Part shown: positions 38,701 through 47,067 of the stretch, piece by piece
Layout of the letters: each line of letters starts with the position of its first letter
Position numbering within the stretch: position 1 is the stretch's first letter
From: Vibrio casei
GTDB lineage: Bacteria > Pseudomonadota > Gammaproteobacteria > Enterobacterales > Vibrionaceae
Assembly (NCBI RefSeq): GCF_002218025.2
Contig: NZ_AP018680.1
Span: 1,054,001 to 1,118,000 of the forward strand
Direction: 5' to 3'
DNA: 64,000 nucleotides
Notes under the pieces: generated by a model
Seen by the model: only the letters and a program-made list of their open reading frames with translations
What the model was told of the DNA's origin: nothing
The model's database searches: none
Made by a program: the position numbers and the translations under genes

Positions 38701-39779
38701 ATTTTTTGTCTAAGTTTCCCAAGCTGACAGATGATGAAAAGATCGAAGAAAAGCGCAAGTTTTGGTTTGTTCGAGCCTTCTATTTTCTGGATTTAGAAAT
38801 AGCGAAGCCATATTTTGATTGGCTTAAAAGTGATAGAAACTCACTGCTTCTGTTTGAGGGCCGCTCAAGTAGAATGAGTCGAGACAGTTCTTCTTACTGG
38901 CCAAATCTAACATCTACTAAGATAGAATCGATGTTAGTTGCTTTCTTCAATCAATGGCCGAAGGTTCACCTTCCTAGCAGTTCGGGAACTGGAAGCCCAG
39001 TGGGAGAAACTGCATATCGTTTCCTCACTGAAATTATTTGGTCAATAGGTAGCGATACACCTGAGGAAGCAATTCCCGTCCTTAATCGCCTCATTCAAGA
39101 TCACAGTTTTAGTGATATTCAGAGAAAGTTGAAAAGCATAAAAGCTGAGCAGCTGCGGAAAAAAGCGCTGAGAGATTTCGAGCCACCTATTCCAGGAAAA
39201 ATTGTGGATTTATTGGACAATAACGCTGTTGTTACAGTGGAAGGATTACGACAACTTGTTCTTCAAAAACTTGGAGAATATCAGAAGGATATAGATGGTG
39301 GGGAATTCAATGCTGCTACGAGATATTACACGAAAGATGATAACGGGAAAGTTATACACCGAAATGAAGTTAGCTGTGTTGAGATAATTGCCGAACGTCT
39401 GAACTTAGTACTTCACCCACAAAGTATTACTATTTCGTCTGAACATCAGACTAAAAATCAAAATAGAATTGATATAACAGCAGAGAAAATGATTGGAGGT
39501 AAAAGGCGACTACTCGTAATTGAAGCTAAAGGGCAGTGGCACAAGGATTTGTATACAGCGGCTTCCGCTCAGTTGCATCAACGCTATTCAATTCACCCTG
39601 ATGCAGAACAGCAAGGTATATATCTTGTCATATGGTTTGGTGCCAGAGAAGCTATTGCTGGGCGCAAAAATAATGATATTACTTGTGCACAGGCTCTCAA
39701 ATTGATTATTGAAGAAAGGTTGCCACAAGAGATCAAAGGGCTGATAGATGTATTTGTCTTAGATGTCTCACTTTCCTAA
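35736..39779 (+). CDS. NACHT-type NTPase with C-terminal nuclease-like domain
   Basis: 1347 aa. The N-terminal P-loop is LAEPGGGKTELL (about residues 33-44), with Walker B LVIDAFDEL (about 74-82) and VVISSRSSEWD after it, as in NACHT/STAND ATPases. A long helical middle (about 300-1100) may be the sensor. Residues 1220-1330 look like a PD-(D/E)xK nuclease: NRIDITAEK then LLVIEAKGQW. This is the design of an abortive phage-defence protein. It is unusual in that the nuclease is C-terminal. Start ATG 35736. No partner gene is coupled to it. Confidence 0.75.
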   Translation: MYSKLYLPRRLSSESKTFSEVELLAFSSCVVVLAEPGGGKTELLGSLAQQLGTSSFTANMFVQLGAKHENTPLVIDAFDELAKIDQSGIHKLLAKITIAKPTHVVISSRSSEWDIAATNAVKSFLGIEPLVVRLCEFGDSEQRAIFEHHAPGEDFTRFYSEVSRFDLEALLPNPQFLKMFADAYLESERNFADKKSIFKLAVERLAKEVSQTSSRTSLSLSASQKVDISSEVFAKLLLSGAEGVSVSEFEENRIYPMLTSLVGSEPSVFNVLSTRLFKPGDSTDQHRPVHKIVAEYCAAAHLTKRIVDPADALTLHQCLPIIAPNSTVRDELRGLLGWMAALGNKAVQHAAIELDPYAVLANGDPSQLAPSSKQLLLSKLKEIEEMDPYFRRSDFWRRFSVAGFFTEGLIVDTKALLNRQGDGHLRNLILELLIESPIAPLLTDELRQILLEPQEDKYNRIYAMKCLLDCTTYDHESDLTNLLSEATPASLEVAAKGMESLDFNAIGLTFLEKFFLACANLYPSNKLQLERVIGARYFIQSLILRLDKENVEQLLDALTRDLTCICGLKSYECGCRNGISKIVGYMLDHYFDMALPPYEPLRVWGWVENLNFHRGMGPKDSRSVQVIYENSELRQGILTHVFSGITERDQIFEIKMHKFDLHSHSGLCLFNEDFKFIVDLAFDTDNPELWGSFIARHNRHRKPEERGPDDLRRHMRIQALEKPMFMREWVKCNRADSLLAKENYKRWGARSNRMSRRYKQRQSDIYAENIQYIQENRELVESGRHWGCLVNFAQTVLTEPEEVALKFGNEEIVKSALKSCHEFIEPEVPSLNKLAELRCSSKGLYVETILFASCIEIMREYGNLDSVKPELLLALKTNFNVRYDAVDETEFDALKAEANRLLFPNNESIEQFLRSYVEPQLVDSQCSHPRVDMLKYDEIFTPLRTKLPIEWLERFDELGLYALDMLFDLAAQFGDRNNLNEIILTHCSNFLSKFPKLTDDEKIEEKRKFWFVRAFYFLDLEIAKPYFDWLKSDRNSLLLFEGRSSRMSRDSSSYWPNLTSTKIESMLVAFFNQWPKVHLPSSSGTGSPVGETAYRFLTEIIWSIGSDTPEEAIPVLNRLIQDHSFSDIQRKLKSIKAEQLRKKALRDFEPPIPGKIVDLLDNNAVVTVEGLRQLVLQKLGEYQKDIDGGEFNAATRYYTKDDNGKVIHRNEVSCVEIIAERLNLVLHPQSITISSEHQTKNQNRIDITAEKMIGGKRRLLVIEAKGQWHKDLYTAASAQLHQRYSIHPDAEQQGIYLVIWFGAREAIAGRKNNDITCAQALKLIIEERLPQEIKGLIDVFVLDVSLS

Positions 39780-39857
39780 TGTCACTAGAGTTTGAGATTA
39801 TTTTAGATAGTGAATTGAATAGTCATCTAGCTTTTAGACTGTAACAAGCCCCTTTTT

Positions 39858-39960
39858 CCCAATTTCAGCTTATCCGAAACCATCGGCTTAGTGCGCAAAT
39901 CTAAGCCGTTTCTGTCCAGAACCTTGCTGAAGGGGGGCGTAACTCGAAATTGCCCCATTG
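39858..39960 (+). repeat. Cargo-boundary hairpin element B
   Basis: Perfect hairpin CGGCTTAG/CTAAGCCG (39884-39908), then TTTCTGTCCAGAA and a second GGGGC/GCCCC hairpin. The order and the CTGTCCA core match element A although the stem sequence differs. Confidence 0.65.
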
Positions 39961-40000
39961 TCATTTTCACTCATTAAATTGCTTGTCGTCCTGTTTCGAA

Positions 40001-40032
40001 ATTTCCCTCAATAAAATTCATGTGAGGGAAAT
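40001..40032. repeat. Perfect 10-bp inverted repeat
   Basis: ATTTCCCTCA and TGAGGGAAAT with a 12-nt centre, between the NACHT gene and the reverse-transcriptase region. No T-run follows. Role unknown. Confidence 0.45.
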
Positions 40033-40239
40033 ATATGTGATTGCACAATTATTCATTGAAGGTGAGTAGTTAGAAATCGGTTGCCCGGAGATATGCTGAA
40101 GATGATTTGGAGTCACTTCGGGACAAAAGCGACTTAGATAAAAGCCCTATTTCTTTGAAACTTGAGTCTTAGATTTTTGATTTATGCAATTACACGCACA
40201 GAAATGAAAAGCGAAGTTGATCACCTAATTAAAAAATAT

Positions 40240-40500
40240 TACCTTGTGAGTGCTTTACGCGAAAGGCGTGAAGGGCTGTGACAGATTGTCAATGCATTTA
40301 TCCTTGCAGAGCCAAGATAAACACATTGTCATGAAGCGTAAGATTACCATTGTATAGTCTCCATCGCAGATTACATTATATATCATTTCTAATAGATCGC
40401 GGCGTGTGCCTTTAGGGGCCAGATGATTGGTTAGGCCAGTTAGTTAAAGCCCAAAGGGATACACGGAAAGGCCGCATGTCCACTCCCTTTGGGTTTTGCT
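40240..40500 (+). ncRNA. Candidate DRT2 template RNA
   Basis: About 260 bp upstream of the reverse transcriptase with no conventional gene. It has a hairpin CTTTACGC/GCGTGAAG (40253-40273) and ends with a perfect 10-bp stem CCCAAAGGGA/TCCCTTTGGG (40450-40493) followed by TTTT. DRT2 systems carry their structured template RNA at just this place. One frame (40250-40352, 103 nt) has no stop, which would suit the endless frame made by template jumping. Ends are guesses. Confidence 0.55.
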
Positions 40501-40520
40501 AGAATAGAATCTCTCTTCTT

Positions 40521-41831
40521 ATGAAAAACACTACTGAGCACCCTTGGTTTACCAAGCGAAACTATCTTCATTTTGATATACCTGTCTCAGTTCATAAGGC
40601 TGAACGAATAGCATCCGACCCAATAACGGTTGCAAGGCATGCCTTTTTTCCTTTCATTTCATATAGTTTCCAGCTTACGAAGTTAGATCGAGATACTTCT
40701 ACTGGTAAGCTATACCGCAAGCCGAAACCAAGAGGTGTTGCCTATTCATCTCATGTAGATAGTCATATCTACGCGTTTTATGCTTCTAAACTATCAACCT
40801 TATACGAAAAGCAAATCAAGAAATTAGGATTGCATGAATCAGTATTAGCTTTCCGTAAATTAGATGGAAAAAGTAATATTCATTTCGCAGATGATGCGTT
40901 TAAGCACATAAGTAAGTTTGAAGATTGCTCTGTTATAGCTTTGGATTTCTCTAAGTTCTTCGACACATTAGACCATCAAATTTTAAAAGAAGAATGGAGG
41001 AAATTACTCGGTGAGGATTACTTGCCAAAAGATCACTACAATGTTTTCCGCTCATTGACCAAATTTTCAACGGTCGATAAATGTGCCCTGTTCGATCTAT
41101 TTGATATCTCTCAATATAACCCTAAAGCTAACGGGCGCAATCGGGTTTGTTCACCTAGTGAATTTAGGCAGAAAGTACGTGCTTCTGGATTGATTAAGAA
41201 AAATCCGAATGGAATGATGGGTATCCCCCAAGGCTCACCGATCAGCGCATTACTTTCTAATATATATATGCTCAATTTTGACGCACAAATGAAGAGCTAT
41301 GTTGACTCTGTTGATGGCAAGTATTTTCGGTATTGTGATGACATGTTGTTTATTGTCCCTTCCAAACATCGAGATATGATAGAGAAACTAGCAAATAGCA
41401 AAGTTACTGCGCTAAAAGTAAAAATTAATAGTGATAAAACAGAGATTAGAGACTTTAGAATTCACGATGGTAAGTTGAGTTCATTTGACGAGCATGGTAA
41501 ACAAAAACCGTTACAGTATTTAGGTTTTTTGTTTGATGGGCATTCGATTTTTTTGCGCTCTACTGCGTTGGCTCGTTATTCTGAAAAAATGAAAGGTGGC
41601 GTAAAACTAGCTAAGAAAACGATGGAAAAAGAAAATCGAATCCGTCGTGAAAAAGGTGAGCCAGAGCAAACATACCTATACAAAAGAAAGCTTCACAAAC
41701 TGTATACAGCACGTGGTCAAAGAAACTTTCTATCGTACGGATATCGAGCAGCCAAAATCATGAACTCAAAGAGCATAAGAAAACAATTAAAACCTCTTTG
41801 GCAACGTTTTCAAGATGAGGTATCTAAATAG
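40521..41831 (+). CDS. drt2: DRT2-type antiviral reverse transcriptase
   Basis: 436 aa. It opens with HPWFTKRNYLHFDIPVS and has RT motifs VIALDFSKFFDTLDH (motif A), MMGIPQGSPISALLSNIYM (motif B) and YFRYCDDMLF (the catalytic YxDD), then LQYLGFLFDG. Layout and length fit DRT2 (UG2), which by rolling reverse transcription of an upstream RNA makes a repeated toxic gene on phage infection. It lacks retron or group II maturase domains. The class is from memory of the family pattern, so moderately sure. Confidence 0.8.
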   Translation: MKNTTEHPWFTKRNYLHFDIPVSVHKAERIASDPITVARHAFFPFISYSFQLTKLDRDTSTGKLYRKPKPRGVAYSSHVDSHIYAFYASKLSTLYEKQIKKLGLHESVLAFRKLDGKSNIHFADDAFKHISKFEDCSVIALDFSKFFDTLDHQILKEEWRKLLGEDYLPKDHYNVFRSLTKFSTVDKCALFDLFDISQYNPKANGRNRVCSPSEFRQKVRASGLIKKNPNGMMGIPQGSPISALLSNIYMLNFDAQMKSYVDSVDGKYFRYCDDMLFIVPSKHRDMIEKLANSKVTALKVKINSDKTEIRDFRIHDGKLSSFDEHGKQKPLQYLGFLFDGHSIFLRSTALARYSEKMKGGVKLAKKTMEKENRIRREKGEPEQTYLYKRKLHKLYTARGQRNFLSYGYRAAKIMNSKSIRKQLKPLWQRFQDEVSK

Positions 41832-41910
41832 ATCATTTCAGATAGAGGTAACAGCCCTAATTAAGTTTTATGTCGTGATATTACAGCTAGTAAAATTGAG
41901 CGTTACTTAA

Positions 41911-42507
41911 TCAAGTCTCACAACTCTCCGAAATCCTCAGTGCATCTTCAATTTCAACACCAAGGTATTCAATAGTACTTTCGAGCTTAGCATGACCCAG
42001 AAGTAACTGAATAGCCCTAAGGTTCTTAGTCTTAGCATAGATCAAAGAAGCTTTTGTCCGGCGCAGTGAATGAGTGCCGTATTGAGTTTTATCCAGTCCA
42101 ATATCAGTAACCCAGCGATTCACTAAGGAAGTGTAGTAATGGTATGAAATTGGCTTTCCCTCACGTCTAGGACTAGGGAATAGATAGTCTGTTGGTGCTA
42201 ATCCGTTTTGAATTATCCACTGTGACAAGGTTTGTTGTGTTTTGGGTGTGATTTCGAAGTGTACTTCTTGCTGGGTTTTCTGTTGTTTAACAATGGTTCT
42301 CGACATCACGCAGCCACTACGACTAACATCTTGAACTTTCAAGTTACGTAAATCACACGACCTCAATTTACAATCGATAGCTAAATTGAACAGCGCCAAC
42401 TCAAACAATCTCTCTTCTAATTCAAGTCGAATACGTATACGCCAAATATCCTCCAATTTAAATGCTTTCTTCTGACCTACACGTTTTCCTTTATTCCAAG
42501 CTTCCAT
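41911..42507 (-). CDS. Small tyrosine recombinase
   Basis: 198 aa covering mainly the catalytic domain: Arg in CKLRSCDL, HSLRR (HxxR), LLGHAKLEST and the nucleophile in IEYLG. No N-terminal arm-binding or core-binding domain is seen beyond about 30 residues. It lies between the reverse transcriptase and hsdM on the opposite strand. It may have moved defence modules in and out of the transposon cargo. ATG ending at 42507 is chosen over GTG at 42516. Confidence 0.8.
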   Translation of the reverse strand: MEAWNKGKRVGQKKAFKLEDIWRIRIRLELEERLFELALFNLAIDCKLRSCDLRNLKVQDVSRSGCVMSRTIVKQQKTQQEVHFEITPKTQQTLSQWIIQNGLAPTDYLFPSPRREGKPISYHYYTSLVNRWVTDIGLDKTQYGTHSLRRTKASLIYAKTKNLRAIQLLLGHAKLESTIEYLGVEIEDALRISESCET

Positions 42508-42616
42508 AATGAGCACCTTACCTCATAAAAATGTTCTTTAAGTAAGGCATAAATCAAAGACAATGTGACATCTAATGATATGATTGAAGGAATATTTCTA
42601 AACAAGAAAACTCATT

Positions 42617-44320
42617 ATGAAACAAACAGAACAACAGTTTTTGAAAGAGCTTGAAGCTAAGCTATGGAATGCCGCTGATAAACTGCGTTCAACCTTAGAT
42701 GCCGCGCAATATAAACACGCCGTGCTTGGGCTTATCTTCGTCAAATATGTATCGGATGCGTTCACCTTACGCCAAGAAGAAATCAAAGCTGATCTGTCTA
42801 ACCCTGAAAATGAATACTACTTAGACCCAAGCGATTACTCAGCAGAAGAGCTTGCCGAAGAAATTCAAATCGAACTGGAACAACGTGATTACTACACCGA
42901 GAAAAATGTGTTCTGGTTGCCACAAGAATCGCGTTGGCAGTTTTTACAAGATAACGGCCCATTAGTGATTGGTGGTGCTGATCTTCAAGTTGGCGATAAA
43001 ATCAAAAAGATCACCTCAGTCGGTCACTTAATTGATAACGCTTTAGAAGGCATTGAGCGTGATAATCCAAAGCTTAAAGGTGTACTGAACAAATCCTATT
43101 CTGCGCTACGTATCGACCAAGCCAAACTCAATGAGTTGATCAACCTGATCGCGACGATTCCTTTTGATCATGCCTCTCTTAACAGTAAAGACATCTTAGG
43201 CCATGTGTATGAATACATGCTGGGTCAATTTGCGTTAGCAGAAGGCAAAAAAGGCGGTCAGTTCTATACGCCAGCGTCTATCGTAACCTTAATTGTTGAA
43301 ATGATTGAGCCGTTTGAAGGGCGTGTGTATGACCCGGCAATGGGTTCTGGCGGTTTCTTTGTGCAATCGGAAAAATTCATCGAGCGTCATGCCCATGAAA
43401 AGCAAGTCGACCCGTTAACGCAAAAATCACGCATATCGATTTACGGTCAAGAATACAACCACACCACATGGCAGTTAGCGGCAATGAACATGGCGATCCG
43501 TGGTTTGGATTATGACTTCGGCAAAGAGCCAGCCAGCACTTACACCAATGTTCAGCATCCAGAGCTACGTGCTGATTTCATCATGGCAAACCCACCGTTT
43601 AATATGAAAGAGTGGAATACTGGCGTTGATGAAAACGATCCGCGATTTAAATACGGAATGCCTCCGGCAGGCAATGCCAACTTTGCTTGGATGCAACACA
43701 TGCTTCACCACCTTGCACCAGATGGCTCTCAAGCTCTATTACTCGCCAATGGTTCAATGAGTTCAACCACCAATAACGAAGGTGCTATTCGTCAAAAACT
43801 AATAGAAGAAGATTTGATTGAATGCATGGTAGCGCTTCCGGGGCAACTGTTCACCAACACCCAAATCCCAGCTTGTATCTGGTTCTTAACCAAAAATAAA
43901 ACCGCTCGTAATGACAAAGCAGGCCGTAAACTACGCGACCGTAAAGGCGAAGTGCTATTTATTGATGCGCGTAATCTTGGTTATATGAAAGACCGCGTAT
44001 TACGTGATTTCACCATGGACGACATTCAAAAAGTAGCGGATTTATTCCACGCTTGGAAAACCGGTGAAGCGGTCAATGGCGTGACCTATGAAGACCAAGC
44101 CGGTTTCTGTAAATCGGCCAAGTTAGAAGAAATCACCAAGCACGACTTTGTACTCACACCGGGGCGTTATGTAGGCGCGGCGGATGAAGTCGATGACGGA
44201 ATTCCATTTGGTGAAAAAATGGCAACCTTAACGTCGAAATTAAGCGAGCAGTTTGCCGAATCAGCAACGCTAGAAGCTGAGATCAAGAAGAACCTAGTGG
44301 GGATTGGGTATGAAATCTAA
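42617..44320 (+). CDS. hsdM: Type I restriction system DNA methyltransferase
   Basis: 567 aa. An N-terminal HsdM_N helical domain (LEAKLWNAADKLRSTLDA) is followed by an N6-adenine methylase: SAM site DPAMGSGGFF (about 240) and catalytic NPPF in MANPPFNMKEW (about 332). It modifies host recognition sites with HsdS. It overlaps hsdS by 11 bp. The codon use and slightly higher GC differ from the nearby cargo, suggesting separate acquisition. Confidence 0.95.
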   Translation: MKQTEQQFLKELEAKLWNAADKLRSTLDAAQYKHAVLGLIFVKYVSDAFTLRQEEIKADLSNPENEYYLDPSDYSAEELAEEIQIELEQRDYYTEKNVFWLPQESRWQFLQDNGPLVIGGADLQVGDKIKKITSVGHLIDNALEGIERDNPKLKGVLNKSYSALRIDQAKLNELINLIATIPFDHASLNSKDILGHVYEYMLGQFALAEGKKGGQFYTPASIVTLIVEMIEPFEGRVYDPAMGSGGFFVQSEKFIERHAHEKQVDPLTQKSRISIYGQEYNHTTWQLAAMNMAIRGLDYDFGKEPASTYTNVQHPELRADFIMANPPFNMKEWNTGVDENDPRFKYGMPPAGNANFAWMQHMLHHLAPDGSQALLLANGSMSSTTNNEGAIRQKLIEEDLIECMVALPGQLFTNTQIPACIWFLTKNKTARNDKAGRKLRDRKGEVLFIDARNLGYMKDRVLRDFTMDDIQKVADLFHAWKTGEAVNGVTYEDQAGFCKSAKLEEITKHDFVLTPGRYVGAADEVDDGIPFGEKMATLTSKLSEQFAESATLEAEIKKNLVGIGYEI

Positions 44321-45554
44321 CTGGTGTACTGTTAAGTTGCAGGAAATCGTACTATTTAAAACAGGTAAATTAGATTCAAATGCTGCTGATGAACAAGGCG
44401 ACTATCCGTTTTTTACCTGCTCTCCAGTGACCTTAGCTATCAATGAATATGCGTTTGATACCGAAGCTGTTTTGCTTGCAGGTAATAATGCAAATGGTGT
44501 GTTTTCTGTTAAATACTATAACGGAAAATTTAACGCATATCAGCGAACCTATGTGATTACACCAATCGATAAATCTATAGTTAGTGTGAGGTGGCTTTAT
44601 TTCAGAATTAAGCATGTTACGGCTGAACTTCAACAAATGTCGGTAGGAACGGCAACAAAATTTTTGACTAAGAAAATCCTTGATGCTTATGAAGTACAAC
44701 TACCGCCTATAGTTGAACAGGAGAAACAAGCGCAAATATTATGGAATTTACAAAATAAACTTGATTTAAACACCCAAAACAACCAAACCCTAGAACAAAT
44801 GGCACAAGCTATTTTCAAATCATGGTTTGTTGATTTTGAACCCGTCAAAGCTAAAATGCGTGGCGAACAACCCGAAGGAATGGATGAAGCCACTGCCTCG
44901 CTTTTTCCAGAAAAGCTGGTTAGCGATACGGGGTTGCCTGAAGGATGGAAGCTATCAGAAATTGGAGATGAGGTCGCAGTTGTTGGTGGAGGTACACCAT
45001 CTAAGAAGAACGATAATTTCTGGGTTGGTGGGCACATTCATTGGACCTCCCCTAAAGATCTATCGGGTGTTCAAGATAAGGTTCTGTTAGACACTGCCAG
45101 CAAGCTAACGGAAGCTGGCTTGAAGAAAGTTAGCTCTGGTTTATTACCTGTTGATACTGTCCTGTTATCCTCGCGTGCTCCAGTAGGTTATCTTGCCCTT
45201 GCTAAGGTTCCACTTGCTGTAAACCAAGGTTATATCGCAATGAAATGTGAAAAGGCTCTCCCGCCTGAGTTTGTGCTCCAATGGTGTGTTCACCGCATGG
45301 ATGAAATCAAACAACGAGCCAGTGGCAGTACATTTGCCGAGATTAGTAAGAAGAATTTCAAGCCAATTTCTGTTGTGGTTCCAAGTGAGGATGTGCTCAA
45401 TGCTTATCAAAAATTGGTGAAGCCACTCTATGATGCAATTACATCTAATGTCCGCCAAAGTGAACAGCTTTCAACTCTTCGCGATACCTTGCTTCCTAAG
45501 TTACTGTCAGGTGAGCTTCATTTAACTGATCCTGTAGAGGTTACAAATGTCTAA
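44310..45554 (+). CDS. hsdS: Type I restriction specificity subunit
   Basis: 414 aa with two target-recognition domains. TRD1 (about 1-150) is followed by the conserved helical spacer NNQTLEQMAQAIFKSWFVDF; TRD2 (about 205-380) ends in the second helical repeat SEQLSTLRDTLLPKLLSGEL. It sets the recognition sequence for HsdM and HsdR. ATG 44310 is preferred to TTG 44304. The end overlaps the next gene by 8 bp. Confidence 0.93.
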   Translation: MKSNWCTVKLQEIVLFKTGKLDSNAADEQGDYPFFTCSPVTLAINEYAFDTEAVLLAGNNANGVFSVKYYNGKFNAYQRTYVITPIDKSIVSVRWLYFRIKHVTAELQQMSVGTATKFLTKKILDAYEVQLPPIVEQEKQAQILWNLQNKLDLNTQNNQTLEQMAQAIFKSWFVDFEPVKAKMRGEQPEGMDEATASLFPEKLVSDTGLPEGWKLSEIGDEVAVVGGGTPSKKNDNFWVGGHIHWTSPKDLSGVQDKVLLDTASKLTEAGLKKVSSGLLPVDTVLLSSRAPVGYLALAKVPLAVNQGYIAMKCEKALPPEFVLQWCVHRMDEIKQRASGSTFAEISKKNFKPISVVVPSEDVLNAYQKLVKPLYDAITSNVRQSEQLSTLRDTLLPKLLSGELHLTDPVEVTNV

Positions 45555-46818
45555 TTGGGCTGAAAAATTAAATAGTCATCCGTTACACGATACACTCGAT
45601 CAATTACTAACTTGGGTTCAGCTTGACATAGATGGTATCACTGATGATGTCTCTGAAGTACGGCGTTTCGAAAATGTTATTAGGAGAGTGCAACATAATC
45701 TTAAACAGGTAGACCCTGAACTCGTTGCAACCAATGAACTAGACACTTTTAACTCAGCGCTCAGAAATGCAAACGTTTGGAACCAAGTAAGTAGCTTTCA
45801 CAACAATGGAAATGCGGCTCATATTCGCAATGCCAATAACCATTTAACTAACGCTCTTGCCAGTAAATACTGGTTAGTCTCTCCGATGGAAGGAGGCCCT
45901 AAAGTTGAACAAGATCAATTGCGAGAAATCTATGATGATTTAGCTAGTAAGTTTCACGATTTAAAGGATAAGTTTGAAAGTCTACAAAACGAAAAGAGTG
46001 AGCTAGAGACAGTTATTGAAAATAGAAGGAAAGAAGTTGATCAACAGATATCACAGTGGCAACAACAATTTTCTGAAGCACAGGATAAACGTTCAGAGAG
46101 CTATCAAGACTGGAAGAATAATTTAGAAAAGAATGTCAGTGAATCAAATAAAGAGCTAATTGATAAAACAGAATCAAAACTTGAGAGGTTAGAATCAGAT
46201 ACGAGCATGTTTTTGTCACATTTATCCGAGCAATCTGAGCAAAAGCACAATCGGATACAGGAGTTATATGAATTGGCTTCTGGAGATAGTATTTCTGGCG
46301 GGTATGCTCAAACGGCTACAGGGGAGTCAAATCAAGCGAATCTATGGAGAAAAATATCGTTAGGTTTCATAGTAGTGACCGTCATCTGGCTATTGTTAGC
46401 ATTTGGACTGTATTCCCTAGGAAAATTACATACAGTCGATAGTTCGCTAGAGCAATCTACTGAAATTGTATCTGATAGCATCAGAACAAGAAGCGCATCC
46501 TTAGATTGGTCTAGATACTTACTTACATTTACAATAACGGGCGTTCTTTTGTTTGGAGCTGGCTATGCAGGTCAACAATCTACAAAGCACCGTGATGAAG
46601 CTCGCCGAACACAGCGTTTTGCATTGCAAGTAAAAGCTTTAGATCCTTATATTAGTTCTCTGCCAGAAGAAGAACAGATAAATATCAAAAAGTCCCTTAT
46701 AGAGAAATTCTTCGATGGAGTTGGAGAGCGATCGTCTGTGGATGGTGAAATCCACATACCAGCCAGTATGACTGGAAAGCTTTTTCAGGCCGTTATCGAT
46801 AATGTGAAAGGGAAATAA
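45547..46818 (+). CDS. Coiled-coil membrane protein linked to hsdS
   Basis: 423 aa, family not recognised. An N-terminal globular part (1-130), a long coiled coil (about 132-245), a membrane helix (about 272-292), a short loop, a second membrane helix (about 321-341) and a cytoplasmic tail. It starts inside the last codons of hsdS, so it is made with the restriction system. Such a linkage suggests an accessory defence or control role, not demonstrated. Confidence 0.72.
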   Translation: MSNWAEKLNSHPLHDTLDQLLTWVQLDIDGITDDVSEVRRFENVIRRVQHNLKQVDPELVATNELDTFNSALRNANVWNQVSSFHNNGNAAHIRNANNHLTNALASKYWLVSPMEGGPKVEQDQLREIYDDLASKFHDLKDKFESLQNEKSELETVIENRRKEVDQQISQWQQQFSEAQDKRSESYQDWKNNLEKNVSESNKELIDKTESKLERLESDTSMFLSHLSEQSEQKHNRIQELYELASGDSISGGYAQTATGESNQANLWRKISLGFIVVTVIWLLLAFGLYSLGKLHTVDSSLEQSTEIVSDSIRTRSASLDWSRYLLTFTITGVLLFGAGYAGQQSTKHRDEARRTQRFALQVKALDPYISSLPEEEQINIKKSLIEKFFDGVGERSSVDGEIHIPASMTGKLFQAVIDNVKGK

Positions 46819-46843
46819 CACGATGTTTGAAACCACCTATTCT

Positions 46844-46871
46844 AAATTGCTTTCCGGCGAAATTGAGTTAG
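46844..46871 (+). repeat. hsdS 3'-tail copy 1
   Basis: 28 bp encoding KLLSGEIEL, the typical HsdS C-terminal motif, in a 21-codon relic (from ATG 46823) after the coiled-coil gene. An almost identical copy is at 51225. The real hsdS ends with the same motif (KLLSGELHL). Confidence 0.8.
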
Positions 46872-47067
46872 GGGAACACGGAAATTAACTAGAAAAAATT
46901 AAAACATAGAATCATTGTCGAGTTTGCTTAGGAAAAATAACAATGAATATACGAGCAATATTAGAAAATAACAATTTTGGTTGGTTAAAAGTACAAGTAT
47001 ACGTGGTGAATTGTATTCAAGGGAAAAAAAGTGAGTATCCCACTACTGAAAAGTTAGAGGTTGCACT

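Noticed and set aside
40240..41831. A retron or group II intron
   Set aside because: The protein has no maturase or endonuclease domain and lacks the retron C-terminal features I would expect; the layout and opening residues fit DRT2 better.
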